Part shown: piece after piece, positions 42,606 to 46,997 of the stretch
Layout: each line of letters begins with the position of its first letter
How positions within the stretch are numbered: the first letter of the stretch is position 1
IMG/VR virus record: IMGVR_UViG_3300020185_000078
Span: 1-46,997 of that record
Source: a virus
DNA: 46,997 bases
Strand: one strand, 5' to 3'
Program-made: the position numbers and the translations under genes
The notes under the pieces: generated by a model
What the model was told of the DNA's origin: nothing
Database searches by the model: none
The model's input: only the letters and a program-made list of their open reading frames with translations

Positions 42606-43085
42606 TTATTTAAATTTATTGCCTATTAATATAATATTATCTTTTGCCTCTTCCAAGCTAATGTGAAAAAATTCTTTCCTATTGTTAACTCTAAAAGCTT
42701 TTAATTTTTCGTGAATCATTCTTTCTACCATTTCACCATTAAAACATTTATAAGCCCATTCTACTTTATAAGGTGTAGGAACACCAGTAGCAGATGATAT
42801 TTGGGTTGCTCTTTCTTCAGGTTTTAATTTAGTATATCCAATTTTTAGATATTCCTTAGGTAATGAAGGGTTCGATAATACATATACCCATTGATCCCCT
42901 TCACCTTGATCAGCATAAAGCCCATATTTTTTTTCGGTATAATACGTTACATCTTCCCATCCCTCTCCTCGTTCACTTGGGGTGATGGTAAAAAAAGCTG
43001 CGTTTTCAATACCGGTATTTCCGTAATTTTCTTTTAAGGGAATAAACTCCTTAGCTTTATCTTTAGTTAATCTAGTTAAACTCAT
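42606..43085 (-). CDS. T5orf172 / GIY-YIG superfamily protein
   Basis: The 159-residue product contains WVYVLSNPSLPKEYLKIGYT (66-85), where VYVL and KIGYT correspond to the two GIY-YIG motifs, then Arg92, Glu121 in VERMIHEKL and a terminal FHIS block (EFFHISLEEA). This is the T5orf172/MUG113-type variant of the GIY-YIG nuclease fold. An N-terminal extension of about 60 residues (AAFFTITPSERGEGW) precedes it. It may cut DNA or act as a regulator. It overlaps the lipoprotein gene upstream by 4 nt (ATGA). Confidence 0.75.
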   Translation of the reverse strand: MSLTRLTKDKAKEFIPLKENYGNTGIENAAFFTITPSERGEGWEDVTYYTEKKYGLYADQGEGDQWVYVLSNPSLPKEYLKIGYTKLKPEERATQISSATGVPTPYKVEWAYKCFNGEMVERMIHEKLKAFRVNNRKEFFHISLEEAKDNIILIGNKFK

Positions 43086-43699
43086 TCTAATATAATTTTA
43101 AATTCATTTTCTATTTCTATATTATTGGGAAATACTGTTTTAGTAAATACTTTAATAGTATCTCCTACCATTTGATTATCAAAAAATATTTGCTGTTGAG
43201 GTTTATAATTATATTTACTATAAGTACCTAAACTTTGAATATCTGAATTAGTATTATATGAATATCCTACAATATTTAAGGGTGGAAAATTATTAGCCAT
43301 ATCTTCTATAGTATAGGTTGAACTACCTATAGGAATGGGGTTGGTAAAATCACCCCCTGTAAAATATCCTAACACACTATATAGGGGTACTGTAAAAGTA
43401 ATACCATCTATCCATACCCAATAATCAGAATCAAATATAGTTTCAATTAAAGGTACTCCATTTACAATATAATTAGGGTGGAGCTCACTTGTATTTCCTC
43501 TTAAAGTAAAATATTGTATCCCCTGATGTGAAATATGCCAATAATCATTAGTATCTTGGTATACTCCTGGGGATACTAGTGGGTCTATTGAAAATAATGC
43601 ACTACAATCTCCATTTAAACAAGGATAAGGTGAAATAAGCTCCTCTGGGCTACATGCCCAAAGGAAACTTATTAAGGTTATGTATAATAACTTTTTCAT
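43082..43699 (-). CDS. Lipoprotein with acidic +2 region (possible surface export signal)
   Basis: The 205-residue protein starts with a lipoprotein signal peptide (MKKLLYITLISFLWAC; Cys16) and continues Ser-Pro-Glu-Glu. Acidic residues just after the Cys are reminiscent of the lipoprotein export signal that sends Bacteroidota lipoproteins to the cell surface, but the match is not strict. The mature part is beta-rich and aromatic with a Cys pair near CLNGDC. It sits in an early-type operon between DUF932 and T5orf172, so it is expressed in the infected cell; a superinfection-exclusion role is a reasonable guess. No family was recognised. Confidence 0.65.
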   Translation of the reverse strand: MKKLLYITLISFLWACSPEELISPYPCLNGDCSALFSIDPLVSPGVYQDTNDYWHISHQGIQYFTLRGNTSELHPNYIVNGVPLIETIFDSDYWVWIDGITFTVPLYSVLGYFTGGDFTNPIPIGSSTYTIEDMANNFPPLNIVGYSYNTNSDIQSLGTYSKYNYKPQQQIFFDNQMVGDTIKVFTKTVFPNNIEIENEFKIILE

Positions 43700-44502
43700 T
43701 ATGCTACAAATTCTAATGCTTTACTAAACATTTTTTTATTTACATCCTGATCTTGTTTGAAATTCTTAATAACTCGAGCTTGACGTTTTTTTCCTGTTTT
43801 TGTAATATATTCGAAATTTCCTTCAATAATATTCTCCTGAACACGATTAAATACTTCCCAAAGCATATTTCCTTCATCTGCTTTACGTTGAACTTCTAAA
43901 ACTTCTTCAATTGCTTGATTATCAAAGGTATTTTCTGTACCTTCTACTCTAATATCTAAAAATGATTTAGCAAGATCAAACATTTGCTCTTCTTGTAATT
44001 CAACTTCTTTCATTTTGTTCATTGCTTCAACAGTTAAAGGTAATCTTTCAACCATCTCTTTAATTGTATCTTGCAAAGTTGAAAAATCATATCCCATATG
44101 ACGGATCTTTACATTTTCAAATGTATCTGTAGCTATAACCAAACCATTTTCACAAATCATTCTAAATAATCCAGCTGTAAATTGGAAGGCATTTTTACCA
44201 TCGTGAGAATTTGTAAGTAATACCTGTGGATAAACAGTATCACCATCATCACCTTTAATAACAACATCATTATTTCTAAAAACAACTAAATGCTTCTGAA
44301 ACCCAACATTTTCACGGGCTTTAACCTCTTTAGCATCAACAACTCCCCAACCTAATAATTCCATATCTTTGATCACTTGATCAGTTGGAATGTGGGTGTA
44401 CTTATCACTTGTATTTTCTGAACCAACTTTGGTAAAAATACTTGGAGCGATTTCTCTTAACTCTTCTAAACTCTTAAACTCTTGACTTTCGTAATTTAAC
44501 AT
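43699..44502 (-). CDS. DUF932 family protein
   Basis: The 267-residue protein contains the DUF932 core: VVFRNNDVVIKG, LLTNSHDGKNAFQFTAGLF (about 95-113), RMICENGLV and the later helical region, ending in a basic segment with GKKRQARVIKNF. DUF932 proteins occur in many phages and plasmids and are of unknown function. It is the first gene of an operon driven by the hairpin-promoter cassette at 44534-44571 and is coupled to the lipoprotein gene by a one-base overlap. Expression is therefore likely early. Confidence 0.8.
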   Translation of the reverse strand: MLNYESQEFKSLEELREIAPSIFTKVGSENTSDKYTHIPTDQVIKDMELLGWGVVDAKEVKARENVGFQKHLVVFRNNDVVIKGDDGDTVYPQVLLTNSHDGKNAFQFTAGLFRMICENGLVIATDTFENVKIRHMGYDFSTLQDTIKEMVERLPLTVEAMNKMKEVELQEEQMFDLAKSFLDIRVEGTENTFDNQAIEEVLEVQRKADEGNMLWEVFNRVQENIIEGNFEYITKTGKKRQARVIKNFKQDQDVNKKMFSKALEFVA

Positions 44503-44533
44503 AACTTTGATTTATTTAATTATTAATATACTT

Positions 44534-44564
44534 GAATATACGAAGGATAGCCCGGGAAGCCAAG
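44534..44564 (-). promoter_or_regulatory. Early-type promoter CTTGG-19 nt-TATATTC with perfect hairpin
   Basis: CTTGG (44564-44560), exactly 19 nt, TATATTC (44540-44534). The CTTGG box is the 5-nt loop of a perfect hairpin: CGGGAAG (44571-44565 on the minus strand) pairs with CTTCCCG (44559-44553). It drives the DUF932 operon. Confidence 0.8.
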
Positions 44565-44585
44565 CTTCCCGTGCATTACTTTCAA

Positions 44586-44936
44586 TTATTTTTTAAACAA
44601 TAAACTTGGTGAAACTCTCATTTGTGCTCCTACTCTACCATTACCTGGGTTGAGTTTTTCAACTCCAATATTTTTAGAATTAATTTTGTAAATTCTAAAT
44701 TGGTCTTTTGGGTTAACTTTTTTATGGTTAATACCAACTATATCTCCAACTTGGAAATCATCTTTGGTTAATTTTACAATTTTTTCTCCTTTTCGAGCTG
44801 TCATTTTACTTCTTAACTCACTTCCATCAAAACTGATAGTACCTAATGAGATATTACAACCATACTGCTCTTCTAATTTAGCAACTGCTAATTGGAAATC
44901 ACTTCTAAACTCTTTAACATTTTGTCTATTAAACAT
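44586..44936 (-). CDS. Small phage protein (116 aa, start corrected)
   Basis: I place the start at ATG 44936 (MFNRQNVKEFRSDF) because it is preceded by AAATAAAGGTT as in the other early genes; a longer frame from 45008 would begin inside the promoter. An alternative in-frame ATG at 44976 lies almost on the expected transcription start and could give a leaderless version. The protein has a helical N-terminal part with LAVAKLEEQYGCNISLG and a basic beta-type domain (DFQVGDIVGINHKK). I recall similar small proteins in other phages, without known function. It stands alone between two promoter cassettes. Confidence 0.65.
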   Translation of the reverse strand: MFNRQNVKEFRSDFQLAVAKLEEQYGCNISLGTISFDGSELRSKMTARKGEKIVKLTKDDFQVGDIVGINHKKVNPKDQFRIYKINSKNIGVEKLNPGNGRVGAQMRVSPSLLFKK

Positions 44937-44953
44937 AACCTTTATTTTAATCG

Positions 44954-44971
44954 TGATGCTTAACTGCATCA
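44954..44971 (-). promoter_or_regulatory. 5' UTR stem-loop with AGTTAA loop
   Basis: On the minus strand TGATGC pairs perfectly with GCATCA around the loop AGTTAA, close to the 5' end of the transcript. The loop is identical to that at 10376-10397, while the stem differs in compensating fashion. Confidence 0.55.
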
Positions 44972-44978
44972 ACATGGT

Positions 44979-45009
44979 AAATATACGAAAGATATCCCGG
45001 GTAGCCAAG
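44979..45009 (-). promoter_or_regulatory. Early-type promoter CTTGG-19 nt-TATATTT
   Basis: CTTGG (45009-45005), exactly 19 nt, TATATTT (44985-44979). The cassette block TAATGCACCAGAGG lies upstream and CTACCCGGG in the spacer. Confidence 0.75.
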
Positions 45010-45026
45010 CCTCTGGTGCATTATTT

Positions 45027-45560
45027 TTAACATACTTTATATGCACTTTTTACTTTACGTGTTAGGCGTTTACTATCATTCCAATTTCCTTTAATTACAC
45101 CATCGATTAGGGCAAACATATGACCCTTTACTACAACTAAATATTTACCTTCACTATGTAACTTAACAAATTCCTTTACCTTATATTCAACCTGAACTGT
45201 TTCACGTTTCACTACCCACTTTTGCTTGACATTACTCCACTTTTCAACCTTAGATTTCTGAGGGCGGGTAAGATATCTATAATCTTTATTGTATTTACCA
45301 AACTTACCCAATTGTTTAATTTTACAACCAAATGCTTGTTTAACATTAGGTAGATAACGTCGAGTATATGTACCTTCCCCAGATTTACGGTGAAGTTTCA
45401 TCTCACAGAAGTGATGTGCTTTAATATAATCAACATCAAATGCAAATGATACAGCTCTTACAACACAATCATTTGTTTCCTTACTAGATAACATAGATGA
45501 TGCTTCAGGGATACCATACTTTGTAATTAATCGTTGTGCTTCTGTTCTTTTATAACTCAT
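45027..45560 (-). CDS. Papain-like fold protein, possible cysteine protease (start corrected)
   Basis: I place the start at ATG 45560 (MSYKRTEAQRL), preceded by AATAAAGGTTAT; an in-frame ATG at 45596 lies within the predicted 5' hairpin at the transcription start. The 177-residue product has Cys32 in NDCVVRAVSFA, His147 in VKGHMFALIDG and Asn/Asp in GNWNDS. This Cys-helix, then strand-His, then polar order fits the papain-like (NlpC/C39) fold, and the DCxxRA...GHxxAxxDG pattern is one I recall in many phage proteins. Peptidase activity is inferred, not shown. As a single early-type gene it may act on a host protein. Confidence 0.6.
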   Translation of the reverse strand: MSYKRTEAQRLITKYGIPEASSMLSSKETNDCVVRAVSFAFDVDYIKAHHFCEMKLHRKSGEGTYTRRYLPNVKQAFGCKIKQLGKFGKYNKDYRYLTRPQKSKVEKWSNVKQKWVVKRETVQVEYKVKEFVKLHSEGKYLVVVKGHMFALIDGVIKGNWNDSKRLTRKVKSAYKVC

Positions 45561-45574
45561 ATAACCTTTATTTA

Positions 45575-45596
45575 ATGTTAGCAACCTTACTAACAT
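45575..45596 (-). promoter_or_regulatory. 5' UTR stem-loop
   Basis: On the minus strand ATGTTAG pairs perfectly with CTAACAT around an 8-nt loop (TAAGGTTG), just after the -7 box. Confidence 0.5.
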
Positions 45597-45599
45597 GGT

Positions 45600-45630
45600 A
45601 AATATACGAAGGATATCCCCGGTAGCCAAA
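45600..45630 (-). promoter_or_regulatory. Early-type promoter TTTGG-19 nt-TATATTT
   Basis: TTTGG (45630-45626), exactly 19 nt, TATATTT (45606-45600), drives the papain-like gene. The flanking GCGCCGGAGA and CTACCGGGG blocks form a weaker hairpin around the box. Confidence 0.75.
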
Positions 45631-45673
45631 TCTCCGGCGCATTACTTCTAAAGATTTTAAAGGAAAAATTATA

Positions 45674-46024
45674 TTATGAAATCGTTAATGTAATTCCACC
45701 TGTAGCTCTTAAAAAAGACCCACTTAAAGCAACATCTACAGTAGAATTAAATTGAAATGAACCACCCCCAGAAGGCACAACAACAGAGGCAATATAAGAA
45801 GAAGTAATTAAAGTATTTTCATCAATAGAAGTAAAAGTAGAATAACTCCCTAAAGCATTAGTAGCAGAGATTGAATCATAAAACCCATCACTATTTCTAA
45901 CGGTTTCAATTGTAAAATAAGAAGAACCGGAAGAAGGATTAGTTAAAGTAAAAGTTTTATTTCCTACAAGTGCTTCAGTAGGTACTCCTTCTCCAGAAAG
46001 TTGGTTTGCAGTATATGATGCCAT
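45674..46024 (-). CDS. Small structural (tail/decoration-type) protein
   Basis: The 116-residue protein begins MASYTANQLSGEGVPTEALV and is beta-rich with Ser/Thr/Gly, including FTIETVRNSDGFYDSIS and ITSSYIASVVVPSGGGSF. I recall closely similar small proteins in marine phages among structural genes. A late-type motif lies 11 nt upstream, in agreement. It is separated from the tail operon by the early-type cluster, and no terminator with a T-run was seen after it. Confidence 0.65.
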   Translation of the reverse strand: MASYTANQLSGEGVPTEALVGNKTFTLTNPSSGSSYFTIETVRNSDGFYDSISATNALGSYSTFTSIDENTLITSSYIASVVVPSGGGSFQFNSTVDVALSGSFLRATGGITLTIS

Positions 46025-46035
46025 TTTATATTTTA

Positions 46036-46045
46036 TTATAAATAT
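46036..46045 (-). promoter_or_regulatory. Putative late promoter ATATTTATAA
   Basis: ATATTTATAATAAA on the gene strand, 11 nt before the start at 46024. It faces away from the plus-strand tRNA promoter; the about 90 bp between them show no other signal. Confidence 0.6.
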
Positions 46046-46136
46046 GTAAAAGGCGAAAAACGACTCTTTCTCTTATACATATCTACATCTATACATCCGT
46101 ATATACTAAATTATTTACACATTTTTTATAAGATAG

Positions 46137-46167
46137 TGTGGTTCCCCCAATTATTATTCGTATATTC
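46137..46167 (+). promoter_or_regulatory. Early-type promoter TGTGG-19 nt-TATATTC for the tRNA unit
   Basis: TGTGG (46137-46141), exactly 19 nt, TATATTC (46161-46167) with the shared TTCG before it. This is the only plus-strand copy; the tRNA begins about 9 nt downstream. Confidence 0.7.
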
Positions 46168-46175
46168 GATGTAAT

Positions 46176-46289
46176 AAAAGGGTAGAGCAGTAGGTAGCTC
46201 GCCTTGATTTATAACCGGGCGCATAATATATACGATCGTGAAAAGCAAACGGGTCAAGGAGGTCGTGGGTTCGAGTCCCACCCCTTATG
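46176..46289 (+). tRNA. tRNA with a long insertion in the anticodon loop (isotype uncertain)
   Basis: All canonical parts are present: acceptor AAAAGGG/CCCTTAT (one A-A mismatch), T8 and A9, D stem GAGC/GCTC with loop AGTAGGTA (A14, GG, A21), G26, anticodon stem CCTTG/CAAGG, variable loop AGGTC, T stem GTGGG/CCCAC with loop TTCGAGT, and discriminator G at 46289. CCA is not encoded. The anticodon loop spans 46207-46254, 48 nt instead of 7. Removing 46210-46250 would leave A-T-TGG-G-T (anticodon TGG, Pro, with the G37 expected for Pro); other cut sites give TTG (Gln, in better accord with discriminator G) or TTA. It has its own promoter and is followed by a protein gene 15 nt downstream. Confidence 0.75.
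46210..46250 (+). other. 41-nt insertion within the tRNA anticodon loop
   Basis: This is the minimal segment whose removal restores a 7-nt loop with T33. It is too short for a group I intron, and no canonical bulge-helix-bulge could be drawn: pairing ACC with GGT needs a 7-nt bulge rather than 3. It contains the palindrome ACGATCGT. Exact borders are ambiguous by a few nt. Confidence 0.5.
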
Positions 46290-46304
46290 CTAAATTAATG
46301 TTAT

Positions 46305-46712
46305 ATGGAATTATTATATTTTATAAGTGGGGTGCTATCAGTAGGAGTACTATATGGAATTAAACTATTACGTTCAGTAAAATCTTCACATACGGAATTA
46401 CTGACGAGATATCAATCTCAATCAAATATCTCCTCTATTAGGTATGCTGAATTAAATGAGGATTTGAAAATGGTAGAAGATTTAACTATGGATATTATAG
46501 CTAAGATGGAAAAGGAAAATTATTCATCTATAACTGAGTTAAATGATTTGGTAAATAAAGTACATCAGATTGCGAATAAAAATACATTAAAGCTAACGGA
46601 TTCAAATAAAGTATTTAATAAAAATCTTGCGGATGCGTTTAGTGAAATCAATACATTAAAACAAAATATTAAAGGGTTTTTAAGGGACCCAAATACAATT
46701 GATAGGTATTGA
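46305..46712 (+). CDS. Membrane-anchored coiled-coil protein (135 aa)
   Basis: This is the only plus-strand protein gene. Residues 1-22 (MELLYFISGVLSVGVLYGIKLL) form a membrane helix or uncleaved signal anchor; the rest is a charged helical chain with heptad pattern (about 45-125), ending FLRDPNTIDRY. It is like the other small membrane/coiled-coil protein at 40563-40841 in layout, not in sequence. The ATG follows AATGTTAT, near the common leader. It is co-transcribed with the tRNA from the promoter at 46137-46167. Function unknown. Confidence 0.7.
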   Translation: MELLYFISGVLSVGVLYGIKLLRSVKSSHTELLTRYQSQSNISSIRYAELNEDLKMVEDLTMDIIAKMEKENYSSITELNDLVNKVHQIANKNTLKLTDSNKVFNKNLADAFSEINTLKQNIKGFLRDPNTIDRY

Positions 46713-46822
46713 TTATAGAAATAAAACAAATATAAATATATATTTTTCTCGATGTCAAAAAGGTTTTAAAAAAAGAAGGTTGCCATTTTAATATTTTTTA
46801 AGTTTTGACGTTAAATGAGAAA

Positions 46823-46844
46823 AGGCCCCCTTTATTGGGGGTCT
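46823..46844 (-). terminator. Hairpin, possible terminator between convergent transcripts
   Basis: AGGCCCCC pairs with GGGGGTCT (one G-U) around TTTATT. On the minus strand the stem is followed by CCTTTTCTC, a weak U-run; the plus side has none. It could stop transcription entering from the right before it runs antisense to the plus-strand gene. Confidence 0.5.
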
Positions 46845-46850
46845 ATAAAA

Positions 46851-46941
46851 TATCCATATATACTAATCGGGGGTGTAAGATCGTGTTCGATTCATAAATT
46901 GTGCTACACCCTTCCCTCACGTATACACGCATATATGGATA
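46851..46941. other. Structured non-coding element with nested inverted repeats
   Basis: An 11-bp perfect inverted repeat (TATCCATATAT at 46851-46861 with ATATATGGATA at 46931-46941) encloses a second perfect 7-bp one (GGGTGTA at 46871-46877 with TACACCC at 46905-46911). A T-arm-like GTGTTCGATTCAT lies in the inner loop. No reading frame is seen. It may be an RNA, a decayed tRNA or a replication/packaging site. Confidence 0.45.
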
Positions 46942-46969
46942 CTAACGCGCGTGGTATTATAGCGATATA

Positions 46970-46991
46970 TATGCGGCGGTACGCCGGCATA
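46970..46991. other. GC-rich hairpin near the right edge
   Basis: TATGCGGCG pairs with CGCC-G-GCATA around loop GTA: 9 bp with one bulged G, in an otherwise AT-rich region. The neighbouring bases run out of the window, so its context is unknown. Confidence 0.5.
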
Positions 46992-46997
46992 ACTTAT

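Noticed and set aside
44937-45008. N-terminal extension giving a 140-residue protein
   Set aside because: The extension would be encoded by the promoter itself, upstream of the expected RNA start; the same applies to 45597-45629 of the papain-like gene.
46207-46254. Group I or archaeal-type (bulge-helix-bulge) intron in the tRNA
   Set aside because: The insertion is far too short for a group I intron, and a canonical 3-nt bulge/4-bp/3-nt bulge could not be drawn.
46731-46738. Plus-strand TATAAATA after the membrane-protein gene
   Set aside because: No gene start follows on either strand at the usual distance; the next ATG gives only five codons.
46832-46911. Second tRNA based on the T-arm-like GTGTTCGATTCAT
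   Set aside because: No matching acceptor or D stem exists upstream, and the T stem has a C-A mismatch. It is kept only as part of the structured element.

Overview
The window looks like part of the genome of an AT-rich (by eye about 30% GC) T4-type contractile-tailed phage, probably marine and probably infecting a flavobacterium-like member of the Bacteroidota. The T4 link rests on a gp25-like and a gp6-like baseplate wedge protein, a gp5-like spike/hub protein, a gp55-like late sigma factor, a TOPRIM primase and a long tail fibre with an S74-type C-terminal chaperone. The host inference rests on three encoded lipoproteins of Bacteroidota style, few convincing Shine-Dalgarno sites, and repeated promoters of the form NTTGG-19 nt-TATATTC, which resemble the flavobacterial TTTG/TAnnTTTG consensus.

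Layout. Almost everything is read right to left on the minus strand. (a) 46.0-39.8 kb: a small structural protein, then regulatory and accessory genes (papain-like fold protein, DUF932, lipoprotein, T5orf172 nuclease-like, HD hydrolase, membrane protein) ending with the gp55-like sigma. (b) 39.8-14.5 kb: tail and baseplate genes (gp5-like spike, a membrane-segment protein, gp25, gp6, a 2934-residue giant protein, two paralogous structural proteins, the 1803-residue tail fibre). (c) 14.5-10.66 kb: a SAM-methyltransferase-like gene, a GIY-YIG nuclease, primase, a RecB/Cas4-like nuclease and a structural gene, closed by a strong terminator. (d) 10.66-8.98 kb: a candidate small RNA, small early-type genes and an esterase. 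(e) 8.98 kb to the left edge: a zeta-like kinase, a 941-residue multidomain protein, small basic proteins, two lipoproteins and acidic proteins. The only plus-strand block is at the right end (46.14-46.71 kb): a promoter, a tRNA and a membrane-anchored coiled-coil gene.

Two promoter classes are visible. Eight sites (seven minus, one plus) share a GG-ending box, exactly 19 nt, then TATATT; several lie inside a repeated cassette of about 45 bp in which the upstream box sits in the loop of a GC-rich hairpin, much like the promoter-early-stem-loop cassettes described in T4-type phages. A second motif, ATATTTATAA on the gene strand, occurs 10-35 nt before at least ten minus-strand genes, mostly structural, and is the likely late promoter served by the gp55-like sigma. 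Its complement contains the T4 late box TATAAATA, so its orientation is a puzzle.

The most interesting signals are: (1) the 941-residue protein joins a nucleotidyltransferase, a zinc metallopeptidase, an ADP-ribosyltransferase-like domain, an unknown domain, a zinc ribbon and a HAD nucleotidase, with an L-x-E motif at every junction; two neighbours begin with ten-residue leaders ending in L-x-E. This matches the T4 prohead-protease consensus and capsid-targeting leader, suggesting a capsid-packaged, protease-processed set of enzymes. (2) A candidate RNA of about 140 nt has its own promoter, whose upstream box lies in the loop of the preceding terminator. (3) A tRNA carries a 41-nt insertion in its anticodon loop. 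(4) A structured non-coding element lies at the right end.
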